Assembly (NCBI GenBank): GCA_017528425.1
Contig: JAFXOV010000013.1
Location: 1 to 45,215, forward strand
Source of the DNA: Elusimicrobiota bacterium
GTDB lineage: Bacteria > Elusimicrobiota > Endomicrobiia > Endomicrobiales > Endomicrobiaceae
Length of the DNA: 45,215 nt
Direction: 5' to 3'
Part shown: piece after piece, positions 1 to 7,939 of the stretch
Numbering within the stretch: position 1 is the stretch's first letter
Layout: each line of letters begins with the position of its first letter
Translations under genes and position numbers: made by a program
Notes under the pieces: model-generated
The model's input: the letters and a program-made list of their open reading frames with translations, nothing else
The model's database searches: none
What the model was told of the DNA's origin: nothing

Positions 1-49
1 TATTATATATTTATATAATAATATATCTTTTGAAATCTCTTTGCAATTT

Positions 50-709
50 TTAACAGATTTTTCCGTCTACAATTTTTATTTGTCTGTCTGCCAAATTCGC
101 AAGTTCCTGGCTGTGAGTAACAACCAACAAAGTTGTTTTTAATTTACTGCACATTTCAAACATCAAGTTTTCTATTTTTTCGCCTGTTTTCCTGTCTAAA
201 TTGCCCGTAGGTTCATCGGCAAACAATATTTTAGGATTATTAATCAATGCCCTTGCAAGGGCCACTCGTTGTTGTTCCCCGCCCGACAATTCGTTCGGCA
301 TATGATTTGCCCTGTCTGTTAACCCCATAGTTTCCAACATGTTTAATGCATACTCTTTTTTTTGTTTCCTTTCATTCCATACCGGCATTAAAATGTTTTC
401 CATAACGGTAAAATCAGCCAACAAATAATGAAATTGGAAAACAAAACCTATGTTTTCTTTTCTCATTTTTGCAAGTTTGTTTGGAGTATATGTCGTTATA
501 TCAATATCGTCTATTAAAACATTACCGGATGTAGGTTTGTCCATTAATCCTAAAATGTGAATTAACGTACTTTTACCTGCACCGGACGGTCCCATCAAAG
601 CAACTTTTTCGCCGGAATTTATTAATAAGTCTATTCCTTTGAGAACTTTTACTTCTCCGGATTTTGGAACTATATAGTTTTTAGTTAAATTTTTAGTTTC
701 AAGTTTCAT
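50..709 (-). CDS. lolD: Lipoprotein-releasing ABC transporter ATPase LolD
   Basis: ATPase subunit that powers release of outer-membrane lipoproteins from the inner membrane through LolC/E. Counting from the ATG, the Walker A motif GPSGAGKS is near residues 40-47, the signature LSGGEQQR near 140 and the Walker B ILFADEP follows, then the switch histidine in VVTHS. Length (219 aa) is normal for the LolD/MacB class of ABC ATPases. An in-frame TTG lies 12 bases upstream at 721, but it starts in an AT-repeat. I prefer the ATG (MKLETKN), although neither has a clear ribosome site. The permease gene lolC lies 160 bp upstream on the same strand, which supports the Lol assignment over other LolD-like exporters. 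Confidence 0.9.
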   Translation of the reverse strand: MKLETKNLTKNYIVPKSGEVKVLKGIDLLINSGEKVALMGPSGAGKSTLIHILGLMDKPTSGNVLIDDIDITTYTPNKLAKMRKENIGFVFQFHYLLADFTVMENILMPVWNERKQKKEYALNMLETMGLTDRANHMPNELSGGEQQRVALARALINNPKILFADEPTGNLDRKTGEKIENLMFEMCSKLKTTLLVVTHSQELANLADRQIKIVDGKIC

Positions 710-715
710 TTTTAA

Positions 716-846
716 CTGCAATTTATAATTTACAATTTATAATTTATAATTAACTACAAAAACAATTCTTAACTTTTAGAATGTTTGGTTTCATATAAAG
801 TTACATTAAACCTATAATCCTATAACCTTATCACCCTATAACCCAA
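716..846. repeat. lolC-lolD gap with AT palindromic repeat and CCTATAA-type repeats
   Basis: The gap holds two repeat types. At 720-751 is an AT-only run built on AATTTATAATTTACAATTT, whose core recurs at 10266-10298 and 19961-19988. At 810-846 are degenerate units of CCTATAA/CCCTATAA, related to the perfect tandem at 4827-4850. No promoter is obvious. Confidence 0.6.
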
Positions 847-847
847 T

Positions 848-875
848 CTAAAATTTTGCAAAGCAAAAATTTTAG
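848..875 (-). other. AT-rich hairpin at the lolC stop codon
   Basis: CTAAAATTTTGC and GCAAAAATTTTAG form a stem of about 11-12 bp with a 3-base loop. It begins within the lolC stop codon. There is no U-tract after it, so it is more likely an RNA-stabilising or weak pausing structure than a complete terminator. A similar TTTTTGC/GCAAAAA hairpin lies after dprA at 10302. Confidence 0.45.
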
Positions 876-2095
876 TTGTATCTTATTGCTTCCAAAGGTT
901 CTAATTTGGATACCTGATATGCCGGATACAATCCTGCAATTATCGTTATTGCAAAAGCACATATCGCAACCAAACATATATCACCGGGTATTATCATAAC
1001 AGGTAATCTGTCAACATAATATACTCCCTTAGGAAGTTTAAATATTTCAAAATTTTTAAGACCATAACTTATAAATATTCCTAAAGCCAATCCTAACACA
1101 GTTCCGACTGATCCGACAATAATCCCTTCATAAAAGAATATTTTGGATATTGCAAACTTTGAAAATCCCATAGCGGACAATATTCCTATTTCTTTTGCTT
1201 TTTCCACACTGAGCAAAAGTATGTTCGAAATTATGTTAAACGACGCAACTATTATGATTAAAGCAAGAATTATAAACATCATAATTTTTTCAAGCTTCAG
1301 TGCCGAAAAAAGATTTTTGTTCATTTCTATCCAAGATCTTGCTCTGTAAGGATATCCTAATTTTTCCTGCAAATCTTTTGCATATTTTGTGGCTTTATCA
1401 AAGCTTGATGTTCTTATTGCTATACCGCTTACTCCGCCGTCAAAAGAAAACATTTCGTCCGCAGCTCTCAAATCAACATAAGCGAGTGTATTATCATATT
1501 CATACATTCCCGAATGAAATACCGCTTCTATTTTTAGCTTCTTCATTTTAGGAACGGACGACATTTGGCTCGGAAACATTACAATAACATAATCGCCGAC
1601 TTCAGCATGAATGGAACTTGCAAGTTCGTTTCCTAAAATTATTCCGTCTTCACTTATTTCGTTATCCAACAAAATACTGTCTTTTGCAAGTTTGGATTTT
1701 AAGTCCATAAGTTTATCTTCTTCCTTAAAATCTATACCTTTTACCAAAGCACCTGTTCCTTGAGTATATCCCTGTTTTTTTATTATCGATTGTCCGAATA
1801 TATAAGGAGAAGAAGCTTTTATATAATCATAATCGGAAATTTTGTTCATTATATCGTTATAATTATCAAACAAAACACCGTCTGTTCTGGTTAAATAAAT
1901 GTGCGGTTGTATTCCCAAAATTTTCGTTCTGATATCTTGTTGAAACCCTGTCATCACGGATAAAGTGATAACCAAAGCACAAACACCGAGTGTTGTTCCA
2001 CCTATAGCAATAAGTGTGGTTAAGAAAGCAAAAAAACCTTTCTTTCTTGCTTTAATGTATCTGTAAGCGATAAAAAGTTCCGCTGATCCTAACAT
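872..2095 (-). CDS. lolC: Lipoprotein-releasing system permease LolC/LolE
   Basis: Inner-membrane permease of the lipoprotein-sorting ABC transporter. The N-terminus carries the typical [12 protein letters not shown] stretch followed by a first membrane helix (about residues 21-47) and the family motif [16 protein letters not shown] large periplasmic domain spans about 50-265. Three membrane helices follow at roughly 270-295, 315-345 and 365-395, the classic 4-TM MacB/LolCE layout. The usual family length is about 400 aa and this is 407. The start ATG overlaps the lysS stop (ATGTTAG), suggesting translational coupling. Only one LolC/E-type gene is present, consistent with a single LolCE/LolF-like permease. 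The gene symbol is by family, not a proven C-versus-E assignment. Confidence 0.9.
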   Translation of the reverse strand: MLGSAELFIAYRYIKARKKGFFAFLTTLIAIGGTTLGVCALVITLSVMTGFQQDIRTKILGIQPHIYLTRTDGVLFDNYNDIMNKISDYDYIKASSPYIFGQSIIKKQGYTQGTGALVKGIDFKEEDKLMDLKSKLAKDSILLDNEISEDGIILGNELASSIHAEVGDYVIVMFPSQMSSVPKMKKLKIEAVFHSGMYEYDNTLAYVDLRAADEMFSFDGGVSGIAIRTSSFDKATKYAKDLQEKLGYPYRARSWIEMNKNLFSALKLEKIMMFIILALIIIVASFNIISNILLLSVEKAKEIGILSAMGFSKFAISKIFFYEGIIVGSVGTVLGLALGIFISYGLKNFEIFKLPKGVYYVDRLPVMIIPGDICLVAICAFAITIIAGLYPAYQVSKLEPLEAIRYN

Positions 2096-3573
2096 TCCGG
2101 TCTCATTGTAGGGAAGAATATTACTTCTCTGATAGATTCCGATTTGGTTAAAATCATAACCAATCTGTCTATACCTATACCAAGTCCGCCCGTAGGAGGA
2201 AGTCCCTGTTCCAATGCATTTATATAATCCGCATCGTACGGTTGAGCTTCTTCATCACCTTGAACTTTAGCTTCCATTTGTTGCTGGAATCTTATTTTCT
2301 GTAAGTGAGGATCATTCATTTCGGAGTAAGCATTACATATTTCCATACCGTTTATGTAAAGTTCAAACCTTTCCGCAATTTCAGGTTGTTCGAAATTAAC
2401 TTTTGTTAACGGAGAATATATTGCGGGATAATCCATGACGAATGTAGGTTGTTGCAAGTTAGGTATAACTTTTTCGTCTAATACTGCATCCAACACTTTT
2501 TGGTCACCTGCATCGGGAGCAACATCGAGATTCAAATGTTTTACCTGCTCATACATTTTGCCCGTTCCGACATATTGAAGCAAATCAAGGTTGGTATATT
2601 CTTTTATTAAATCAAAAAGTTTTGCTCTTCTGAAATTAAGATTTAAATCCGTTGCACCGATGGAAGCCGCGGCGTTTTTTATTAACACTTCGGTTAAGTC
2701 CATCATATCGTTATAGTCGGCATAAGCCTGGTAGAGTTCCATCATCGTAAACTCGGGATTATGGTTTCTGTCTATACCTTCGTTCCTGAAATTTCTGCCG
2801 ATTTCAAATACTCTTTCTATTCCGCCGACAACCAATCTTTTTAAGAAAAGTTCGGGAGCGATTCTCATATACAAATCCATATCAAGTGCATTGTGATGAG
2901 TAATGAAAGGTTTTGCGTTTGCTCCGCCCGCAAGAGTTTGCAATATAGGAGTTTCCACTTCGATAAAGCCCAACTCTTCAAGTTTTTTTCTTATAGAAGA
3001 AATTATGGTACTTCTTTTCTTAAATACTTCTTTTACGTCGGGGTTGGCAATTAAATCCAAATATCTTTGTCTGTATCTTGTTTCGGTATCTTTTAAACCG
3101 TGCCACTTTTCAGGTAACGGTCTGAAAGCTTTAGTCGCTATAGAAAACTTGTCCGCTTTTAAGCTGAGTTCACCTGTTCTTGTTCTGAAAGGAACACCCG
3201 TTATTAAAACGAAATCGGACAAATCGGACATTTCTTTAAATATTTTAAAATCCTGTTCACCTATTTGATCTTTCCTGACATAAACCTGTATTCTTCCGGT
3301 ACCGTCGGCAATATCTATAAAAGAAGCTTTACCCATATCTCTTCTGGACATCATTCTACCTGCAACGGTAACCTGATCTTTAGACATCTCTTCTTTCTGT
3401 AAAGATTCGTATTTTTCTCTAACCTGAGCAATTTTACTGTCTATTTTTATTCTTGCGGGATACGGATCGATTTTTGCAGCTCTCATCGTATCTGCTTTAT
3501 TTTTTCTTTGTGCTATTATTGTATCTATAGTAGCTTGTGAAGTTTCATTTTTTTGTTCTTGATTTTCTGCCAT
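2089..3573 (-). CDS. lysS: Lysyl-tRNA synthetase, class II
   Basis: Charges tRNA-Lys with lysine. The N-terminal OB-fold anticodon-binding domain lies at about residues 65-165 ([18 protein letters not shown]). The class II catalytic domain follows, with motif 2 ([20 protein letters not shown]) and motif 3 ([15 protein letters not shown]) near the C-terminus. At 494 aa it has normal length for bacterial LysS. An AAGGA ribosome site sits 8 bases upstream of ATG. It is the first gene of a lysS-lolC-lolD unit and overlaps lolC by 7 bases. Confidence 0.96.
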   Translation of the reverse strand: MAENQEQKNETSQATIDTIIAQRKNKADTMRAAKIDPYPARIKIDSKIAQVREKYESLQKEEMSKDQVTVAGRMMSRRDMGKASFIDIADGTGRIQVYVRKDQIGEQDFKIFKEMSDLSDFVLITGVPFRTRTGELSLKADKFSIATKAFRPLPEKWHGLKDTETRYRQRYLDLIANPDVKEVFKKRSTIISSIRKKLEELGFIEVETPILQTLAGGANAKPFITHHNALDMDLYMRIAPELFLKRLVVGGIERVFEIGRNFRNEGIDRNHNPEFTMMELYQAYADYNDMMDLTEVLIKNAAASIGATDLNLNFRRAKLFDLIKEYTNLDLLQYVGTGKMYEQVKHLNLDVAPDAGDQKVLDAVLDEKVIPNLQQPTFVMDYPAIYSPLTKVNFEQPEIAERFELYINGMEICNAYSEMNDPHLQKIRFQQQMEAKVQGDEEAQPYDADYINALEQGLPPTGGLGIGIDRLVMILTKSESIREVIFFPTMRPEC

Positions 3574-3591
3574 TTTTTTATCCTTTGTTAC

Positions 3592-3619
3592 AGTATAAAT
3601 TTATCTTAATATGATACAA
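3592..3619 (-). promoter_or_regulatory. Predicted sigma-70 promoter of lysS-lolC-lolD
   Basis: On the minus strand a TTGTAT -35 box (3614-3619) is followed after 16 bases by a TATACT -10 box (3592-3597), ahead of the lysS ribosome site. This is a pattern match only. Confidence 0.5.
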
Positions 3620-3652
3620 TTTTTTGATGCACAAAATCAAAAAATTAGTGAT

Positions 3653-3801
3653 TAGCTAAGCGAGTTTTATTTTTTACTTATAATTTTCGCATTTGCCTTC
3701 TTTATGTACCATCCGCTACCGCTTCCATTTATGTACACCGCAGTCGGCAAATGCTTTATTCTAAGCAAAAACTTCGAAACTCTTTGGATGCAACCAACGA
3801 C
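3653..3801 (-). repeat. Long hairpin repeat element, copy 1
   Basis: The element is an imperfect hairpin of about 120 bp (3662-3782) with conserved outer ends (GCTAAGCGAG on one side, ACCAACGAC on the other). The inner arm is GCATTTGCC/GGCAAATGC (3689-3697 with 3746-3754). The tip, read on the minus strand, is TGTAC, a loop of about 23 bases containing AAGCGGTAGCGGATG, then GTACA. Some arm differences are G-U pairs only on the minus strand, hinting that this is the folding strand. Related copies are at 3882, 20938, 24511 and 37095. Confidence 0.75.
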
Positions 3802-3816
3802 AAAACAGCAACGACT

Positions 3817-3851
3817 GGATTGCCACAACCGCTAAAGCGGTTTCGCAATGA
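3817..3851. repeat. REP-like palindrome (ATTGCC type)
   Basis: Nested hairpin: outer ATTGC/GCAAT (3819-3823 and 3845-3849) and inner AACCGCT/AGCGGTT (3827-3842), ending in CAATGACA. It sits between two long hairpin repeats, as REP-like palindromes also do near 20802 and 37271. Confidence 0.55.
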
Positions 3852-3881
3852 CAAAAATTTTCTATACCTTATTCTTTGCTA

Positions 3882-4018
3882 TCAAAGACTTTTCGGATTT
3901 TGAATTAGAACGAAGTATTTGGCGAATGAAGTGTACGTAAAAGAAAGCGATAGCGATTGGTACTCGATTGAGCCAAATACAAAGTTATAATTCAAAAGAT
4001 AAAGTCGCTTCGCTAAAA
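3882..4018 (+). repeat. Long hairpin repeat element, copy 2
   Basis: Opposite in orientation to copy 1. Outer arms GACTTTT.../...AAAGTC run from 3887 to 4006. The inner arm is TATTTGGC/GCCAAATA (3916-3923 with 3972-3979), different in sequence from copy 1 but still self-complementary. The tip has GTAC/GTAC around a long loop containing GAAAGCGATAGCGATTG. The conserved end CGCTTCGCTAAAA follows. The same family features in a different stem sequence are the key observation. Confidence 0.75.
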
Positions 4019-4020
4019 TA

Positions 4021-4116
4021 AAAAAAACAGAAATTTCCGAGTCGTAGTGTACGTAAGTGAAACGGTACATGAGGCTCGGAAATTTGAAGTTGCAACTAAA
4101 ATATTTCTGTTTTTTT
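4021..4116 (+). repeat. Short hairpin element after OMP gene, copy 1
   Basis: A perfect 11-bp stem AAATTTCCGAG/CTCGGAAATTT (4031-4041 with 4075-4085) encloses the family tip, TGTAC-GTAAGTGAAACG-GTACA. An outer CAGAAA/TTTCTG pairing ends in a T-run at 4110-4116. It starts 25 bases beyond the stop codon of the minus-strand outer-membrane gene at 4141-4770. Read from that gene it gives stem, loop and terminal T-run (complement of the A7 at 4021), so it could act as a terminator. A near-identical element follows the paralogous gene at 20176. Confidence 0.75.
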
Positions 4117-4140
4117 GTATTAATGTAACTTAGTTAAATC

Positions 4141-4770
4141 CTAACAAAAGTCAAACTTAAAACCTACATTAAATTTAAATGAATAAGTCGATATATCGTA
4201 TTCAAAATCCGGGTGCGGTCCAGCACAACCCGTAAATTCTGCACTTCCGTAATTAAACGAATATATTAATTCCATTATAAAGTATCTTGCTATTGTAGTT
4301 CCTACACCGATTCCCCAATATACGCCGTTTGCATTTTCCACACTTGCGCCGGGAGGATCATTTCTAAGATCCCAATCTGCATGTAATATTCCGTAACCCA
4401 ATTGAAATATCGGATAAATATTATTATAGCCATAATCATCAAAATCGAAATTATATTTTATTTGGAAATAAATATTCGTATATCCGATTTTATCTTTTGG
4501 TTCACCCGGTGCATATTTTAGTTTACTGTTAAAAATATGATCTACTCCTAAACCTACTGCAACATTGTAATCTAAATAATAGAAAAAATCCGCTCCGACA
4601 GAACAGGTTGTTTTCATATCATAATCTTCATAGCCAAAACCATCCAATCTTGTTTGTTGTGCAAGAGGAATACCGGCTTTTACACCCGCTTCCATTGTTC
4701 CTTGGTCTGCCGCAAATACCGGCAAAACAAGTACTGTTGTAAACAACAATATCAGCAAACTTTTTCTCAT
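4141..4770 (-). CDS. Outer-membrane beta-barrel protein, paralogue 1
   Basis: Small exported barrel protein of 209 aa. A signal peptide (MRKSLLILLF... cleaved after VFAA/FAA near residue 21) is followed by DQGTMEAGVKAGIP and alternating aromatic/polar strands typical of an 8-strand OmpW/OmpX-like porin fold. It shares the mature N-terminus (DQG.ME), the glycine/aromatic motif NGVYWGIGVGTTI and the end pattern with the protein at 20176-20748, and more loosely with 4871-5467. The last residues are KFDFC: the usual terminal aromatic is followed by an extra cysteine, which is unusual. The specific role is unknown. A TCTCCTC-complement ribosome site (GAGGAG) precedes ATG. Confidence 0.75.
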   Translation of the reverse strand: MRKSLLILLFTTVLVLPVFAADQGTMEAGVKAGIPLAQQTRLDGFGYEDYDMKTTCSVGADFFYYLDYNVAVGLGVDHIFNSKLKYAPGEPKDKIGYTNIYFQIKYNFDFDDYGYNNIYPIFQLGYGILHADWDLRNDPPGASVENANGVYWGIGVGTTIARYFIMELIYSFNYGSAEFTGCAGPHPDFEYDISTYSFKFNVGFKFDFC

Positions 4771-4798
4771 ATTTTCTCCTCTAAAAAATTTTCGGGTT

Positions 4799-4820
4799 AT
4801 AAGGCTACCGGTCGCCTTAT
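4799..4820 (-). other. Intercistronic hairpin between barrel genes
   Basis: ATAAGGC and GCCTTAT form a 7-bp stem with loop TACCGGTC, between the stop of the 4871 gene and the ribosome site of the 4141 gene. There is no immediate U-run, so a terminator is doubtful; it may protect the upstream mRNA segment. Confidence 0.4.
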
Positions 4821-4826
4821 CGTTAA

Positions 4827-4850
4827 CCCTATAACCCTATAACCCTATAA
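4827..4850. repeat. Tandem octamer CCCTATAA x3
   Basis: Three perfect head-to-tail copies of CCCTATAA. Degenerate copies occur near 810-846. It lies between two outer-membrane protein genes. Confidence 0.7.
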
Positions 4851-4870
4851 TTTATAACTTATTATTTTTA

Positions 4871-5467
4871 TTAGAAACCGAATTTGTAACCTACATTAAC
4901 TGCTATTCTTCTTGTTGTATAAGACCAACCTTTATTCCAAGCTAAATCATCATTATGTTCCCAATAGTTTACGGAATACAAAAGTTCAACAAGTATGTTA
5001 GCTTTTTCTATACCTAAACCTGCTCCCCAATATAAACCATTCTCTGAAAAATTATAATCATCATAATCGGAACTAAATTCTGTAATACCCATACCTAACT
5101 GGCCTACCAAATATACTCTGTCTACTAATCCTTTTTCCGCCAATACCGGTTTTACTGTAGCATATATATTTGTTGATCCTGATTTTACATCTTCAACCAA
5201 ACCTTTCCATTTTTTTCCGTCAAAATCACTATCAAAAATATAAGAACCACCGACACCTATACCGAGACAATCTATTACAAAGAAATATAAATCTGCTCCA
5301 ACGGAATATGACGGATCCTGCGAATAAGTACATTTATATTCGTTTGCACCTGTTTCCGTTATTGTCGGTTCAATTATGTATCCTGCTTTTAAATCAAATT
5401 CCATTACTGCAAATGCAGGTGCTACCATTGCTACTGCCAAAAACATTGCTGCTAACAACTTTTTCAT
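4871..5467 (-). CDS. Outer-membrane beta-barrel protein, paralogue 2
   Basis: Exported barrel protein of 198 aa. A clear signal peptide (MKKLLAAMFLAVAMVAPAFA) is followed by VMEFDLKAGYIIEP and strands with the same plan as its neighbours, including YSVGADLYFFV and GLYWGAGLG. It ends in YKFGF, a terminal phenylalanine as expected for BAM-assembled proteins. A GGGGGA ribosome site precedes ATG. It has its own consensus promoter inside the end of mazG, so it is probably an abundant envelope protein. The ligand or role is not evident. Confidence 0.75.
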   Translation of the reverse strand: MKKLLAAMFLAVAMVAPAFAVMEFDLKAGYIIEPTITETGANEYKCTYSQDPSYSVGADLYFFVIDCLGIGVGGSYIFDSDFDGKKWKGLVEDVKSGSTNIYATVKPVLAEKGLVDRVYLVGQLGMGITEFSSDYDDYNFSENGLYWGAGLGIEKANILVELLYSVNYWEHNDDLAWNKGWSYTTRRIAVNVGYKFGF

Positions 5468-5525
5468 TTTTTACTTCCCCCATTTATAATTTTTTTCTTA
5501 ACTTTAATTATTTACATATACAATT

Positions 5526-5554
5526 ATTATATTTATATGAGTATTTATTGTCAA
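5526..5554 (-). promoter_or_regulatory. Perfect-consensus sigma-70 promoter for barrel genes
   Basis: On the minus strand TTGACA (5549-5554) is separated by exactly 17 bases from TATAAT (5526-5531), a full match to the vegetative promoter consensus. It overlaps the mazG stop codon and lies about 60 bases ahead of the barrel gene at 4871-5467. It should give strong, constitutive transcription. Confidence 0.8.
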
Positions 5555-5955
5555 ACTTTATTCTTCTGTTTCTTTTCTTCCGCTTTGATTTTTTCCCATT
5601 CCGCTCTTATTTCTTCTTCGGTTGTCGCTTTGGAGTTACCAAACACGTGCGGATGTCTTCTTATCATTTTTTCGTTTATTGTATCTAAAACATCGTATAT
5701 ATCGAACTTATTATTTTCTTTCGCTATCTGTGCATGAAAAATTATCTGTAACAACACATCGCCTAACTCCTCTTTCATGTTGTTGTAATCCATTTTTTGA
5801 ACTGCTTCGTTATATTCGTTTGATTCTTCAAACAAATATTTCATAAGTGATTGATGAGTTTGTTTTTTGTCCCAAGGGCAACCGTGTTCTCCCCTTAACT
5901 TTTCCAAAATATCTACCAACTTAAAAAATTTATTTGCTTTTTCTTCATTGTTCAT
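5551..5955 (-). CDS. mazG: MazG-type nucleotide pyrophosphohydrolase
   Basis: House-cleaning all-alpha NTP pyrophosphatase. It has the MazG hallmarks LRGEHGCPWDKKQTHQSL, the metal-binding EESNEYNEA (EExxE-type) and EELGDVLLQIIFHA, and HPHVFG. At 134 aa it is a single-domain form, about half the length of E. coli MazG, and it ends in a lysine/glutamate-rich helix. An AAGGA ribosome site precedes ATG. It is divergent from tRNA-Leu. Confidence 0.9.
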   Translation of the reverse strand: MNNEEKANKFFKLVDILEKLRGEHGCPWDKKQTHQSLMKYLFEESNEYNEAVQKMDYNNMKEELGDVLLQIIFHAQIAKENNKFDIYDVLDTINEKMIRRHPHVFGNSKATTEEEIRAEWEKIKAEEKKQKNKV

Positions 5956-5965
5956 TATAAATTCC

Positions 5966-5994
5966 TTGTCAATTTACCTACAAAATGATATATT
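5966..5994 (+). promoter_or_regulatory. Predicted promoter of tRNA-Leu
   Basis: TTGTCA (5966-5971), 17 bases, then TATATT (5989-5994). The predicted start is about 8 bases before the tRNA 5' end. Confidence 0.65.
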
Positions 5995-6008
5995 TTTCTT
6001 AACCTTTT

Positions 6009-6091
6009 GCCGAGGTGGTGGAACGGCAGACACACAGGTCTCAGAAGCCTGTAGTCGCAAGACTGTGCGAGTTCAAATCTCGTCCTCGGCA
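6009..6091 (+). tRNA. tRNA-Leu (anticodon CAG)
   Basis: Acceptor stem GCCGAGG pairs with CCTCGGC (6084-6090), discriminator A at 6091. Anticodon stem CAGGT/GCCTG with loop CTCAGAA gives anticodon CAG. A long variable arm (TAGTCGCAAGACTG region) marks a class II leucine tRNA, and the T-arm holds GTTCAAATC. No CCA is encoded, so CCA must be added enzymatically. It is one of only two plus-strand genes in the window. Confidence 0.95.
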
Positions 6092-6095
6092 CATT

Positions 6096-7037
6096 TTACA
6101 TTTTATTTTTTTCAATTTCTCCCGTATAGTAAGGCAAAAATCTTGTTTGCCAAGTAGTAGTGTCTTTCGTTTCCAGAACTTTTAATGTTCTGCCTCTTTC
6201 AACGTGCGATATACCGAAAATCAAATCGGAATATTTTAAACAAACAATATATTCGTTACCTATTTCTTCTACAGACTGCACTTCCGCAGGTATAGGAATC
6301 ATCGCCTGTTCTTTTTTTGCACCTATCAAATGTCCTATATAGTGAGCGATATCTCTTGTATCTATTATTTTTGCAAGAACCTTATCACCCAACGCTAAAT
6401 TTTCTATTTTTTTACCTGCGGAATCTTCAAAAATAATTGCTTCCAGTTCTATTACCGACGAATACTCCGAAGAAATTGTTTCTTTGGGAATGTTTTCCGG
6501 GAAATATTTCGGCAATTTCCTGAAATCTCTTAAGGTAAGTTCTTCGGCAACGATTTCTATCTGTGCATCGTTTTCGGCGAAATAAGATTCCAATACGGTT
6601 TTCATATCTTTACAGGTTATAATCTTATTGCTTTTTAAGTTAGAACTTACAAATTCTTTAAGATTTTTATCTATTGTTTTCGTGTAATTTTCGATAACAC
6701 CTTCTACCAAACGATACGAATATATTTGTTTTTCAAAAGAGAACCAATCCACTTCAACATTCTGTTCATACACTATAGGATTAAATGTCATAACAACACT
6801 GAATCTTAACAAATCGAGATTTTTGTTGTTCGTTATTATGTGAATAAGTCCGAAAATGTTATCGTTTTTTAAAATTATTTTTGCTTTATATGCTGTAATA
6901 TATTTAAGCATTGCGCCGACATAAGAAATCGCTTTGTTAAAATTTCCTTCGGCAAGTTCCAATGCGGTTTTTGCTTCCGATTCTTCACAACCGGTATCGT
7001 CCATTAAAGCTTTTATTTTTTCTGCCGTAATGTTCAT
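6096..7037 (-). CDS. UBA/TS-N domain protein of unknown function
   Basis: A 313-aa cytoplasmic protein. Residues 1-45 (MNITAEKIKALMDDTGCEES, then AKTALELAEGNFNKAISYV) form a UBA-like TS-N helical domain of the type found in EF-Ts and nascent-polypeptide complexes. I do not recognise the rest. It is an alpha/beta region ending in a possible small beta domain (ALGDKVLAKIIDTRDIAHYI; CLKYSDLIFGISHVERGRT). It is not EF-Ts, because the Ts core is absent. It starts just after the xerC/D stop (2-base gap), so it is probably co-transcribed with it. It converges on tRNA-Leu. Confidence 0.6.
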   Translation of the reverse strand: MNITAEKIKALMDDTGCEESEAKTALELAEGNFNKAISYVGAMLKYITAYKAKIILKNDNIFGLIHIITNNKNLDLLRFSVVMTFNPIVYEQNVEVDWFSFEKQIYSYRLVEGVIENYTKTIDKNLKEFVSSNLKSNKIITCKDMKTVLESYFAENDAQIEIVAEELTLRDFRKLPKYFPENIPKETISSEYSSVIELEAIIFEDSAGKKIENLALGDKVLAKIIDTRDIAHYIGHLIGAKKEQAMIPIPAEVQSVEEIGNEYIVCLKYSDLIFGISHVERGRTLKVLETKDTTTWQTRFLPYYTGEIEKNKM

Positions 7038-7039
7038 TA

Positions 7040-7933
7040 TTATTTTACCCTCGGATGAGCACTGTTATAAACTTTTCTTAAACTTTCCAATGTTACATGC
7101 GTATAAATTTGTGTAGTAGATAAATTTTTGTGTCCCAACATTTGTTGAACGCTTCTTATATCACAACCGTGATCCAAAAGATGTGTGGCAAAAGTGTGTC
7201 TTAAAGTATGCGGTGACACTTTTTTTACTAACCCGGCTTTGATAAACCAATTGTGCAAAACTTTTCTTGCACCTCTTGAAGTTATTCTTTTACCGTACAC
7301 ATTTAAAAACATAGGTGAATTTATAGAACAGTCCAGCCCGTTGGCTCTTCTTTGGTCAATATAATTTTTTATTGCCACCAAACATTTATCACCTACGGGA
7401 ACTATTCTTTCCGCGGAACCTTTACCGAACACTTTTAATGTTCCTGACAACAAATCTATATCTTTCAAATTTCTGCTTACGAGCTCTTCTATTCTTATAC
7501 CCGATGAATATAATAATTCTATCATAGCTCTGTCTCTTAAATCAATATCGGGTAAATCAAACAATTTTGTTATTTCCTGTTCGGTAATAAACACAGGTAT
7601 TCTTTTATCTTTTTTCGGCGTTGCCATAGATACCGTAGGATTAACTTCTATAACCGACGTAATAACCAAAAACTTATAAAAAGATTTCAGCACCGCAAGT
7701 TTTCTTATAATGGACGACTTTTTTAAATTTTCGTTGTATAAACAAGCAAGATAATCTCTTATTATATTTTTATCGCATTTAATCAAATCAACATTTTTGT
7801 TCTTTTTAACGAAATCGGCAAAAGCATACATATCAACACTGTAAGCTCTTGCGGTGTTTGGTGAATAGTTTCGTTCGGCTGTTAAATATTGAATGAATTG
7901 TTCTATTTCTTTTATAGGTTCAATTTGTTCCAT
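7040..7933 (-). CDS. xerC: Tyrosine recombinase XerC/XerD
   Basis: Site-specific recombinase that resolves chromosome dimers at dif. The N-terminal SAM-like DNA-binding domain spans about residues 8-95. The catalytic domain has the full set: R147 (SSGIRIEE), K171 (GKGS), H242 and R245 (PHTLRHTFATH), H268 (GHKN) and nucleophile Y277 (QIYTHV). Its length, 297 aa, matches Xer proteins. It could be XerC or XerD, since no second copy is visible to compare. Transcription seems to begin at the ATG itself, because an extended -10 lies only 6 bases upstream. Confidence 0.92.
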   Translation of the reverse strand: MEQIEPIKEIEQFIQYLTAERNYSPNTARAYSVDMYAFADFVKKNKNVDLIKCDKNIIRDYLACLYNENLKKSSIIRKLAVLKSFYKFLVITSVIEVNPTVSMATPKKDKRIPVFITEQEITKLFDLPDIDLRDRAMIELLYSSGIRIEELVSRNLKDIDLLSGTLKVFGKGSAERIVPVGDKCLVAIKNYIDQRRANGLDCSINSPMFLNVYGKRITSRGARKVLHNWFIKAGLVKKVSPHTLRHTFATHLLDHGCDIRSVQQMLGHKNLSTTQIYTHVTLESLRKVYNSAHPRVK

Positions 7934-7939
7934 ATATTA

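Noticed and set aside
3045-3204. Lysine or other riboswitch ahead of lysS or panB
   Set aside because: The leaders are too short (under 50 bases before promoter or previous gene) and no conserved aptamer motif was seen.
3882-4070. 62-codon open frame on the minus strand within the hairpin island
   Set aside because: It lies entirely inside two hairpin repeats and has no ribosome site or recognisable protein pattern.
3653-4116. CRISPR array or integron attC array
   Set aside because: Repeats are not regularly spaced, are in mixed orientation and lack uniform spacers. The attC core motifs (RYYYAAC/GTTRRRY) at the outer ends are not evident and there is no integrase IntI nearby; the Xer protein is a housekeeping type.
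5170-5688. 172-codon plus-strand open frame
   Set aside because: It overlaps the barrel gene, its promoter and mazG on the other strand, and its composition (Leu, Phe, Tyr-rich) is that of an antisense shadow.
6009-6091. tRNA-Leu as an integration site of a genomic island
   Set aside because: No partial tRNA copy or direct repeat of its 3' end was found in the window.
7040-7933. Phage or integrative-element integrase
   Set aside because: Length, full Xer motif set and the topA/dprA neighbourhood indicate a chromosomal XerC/D; no att repeats or phage genes are nearby.
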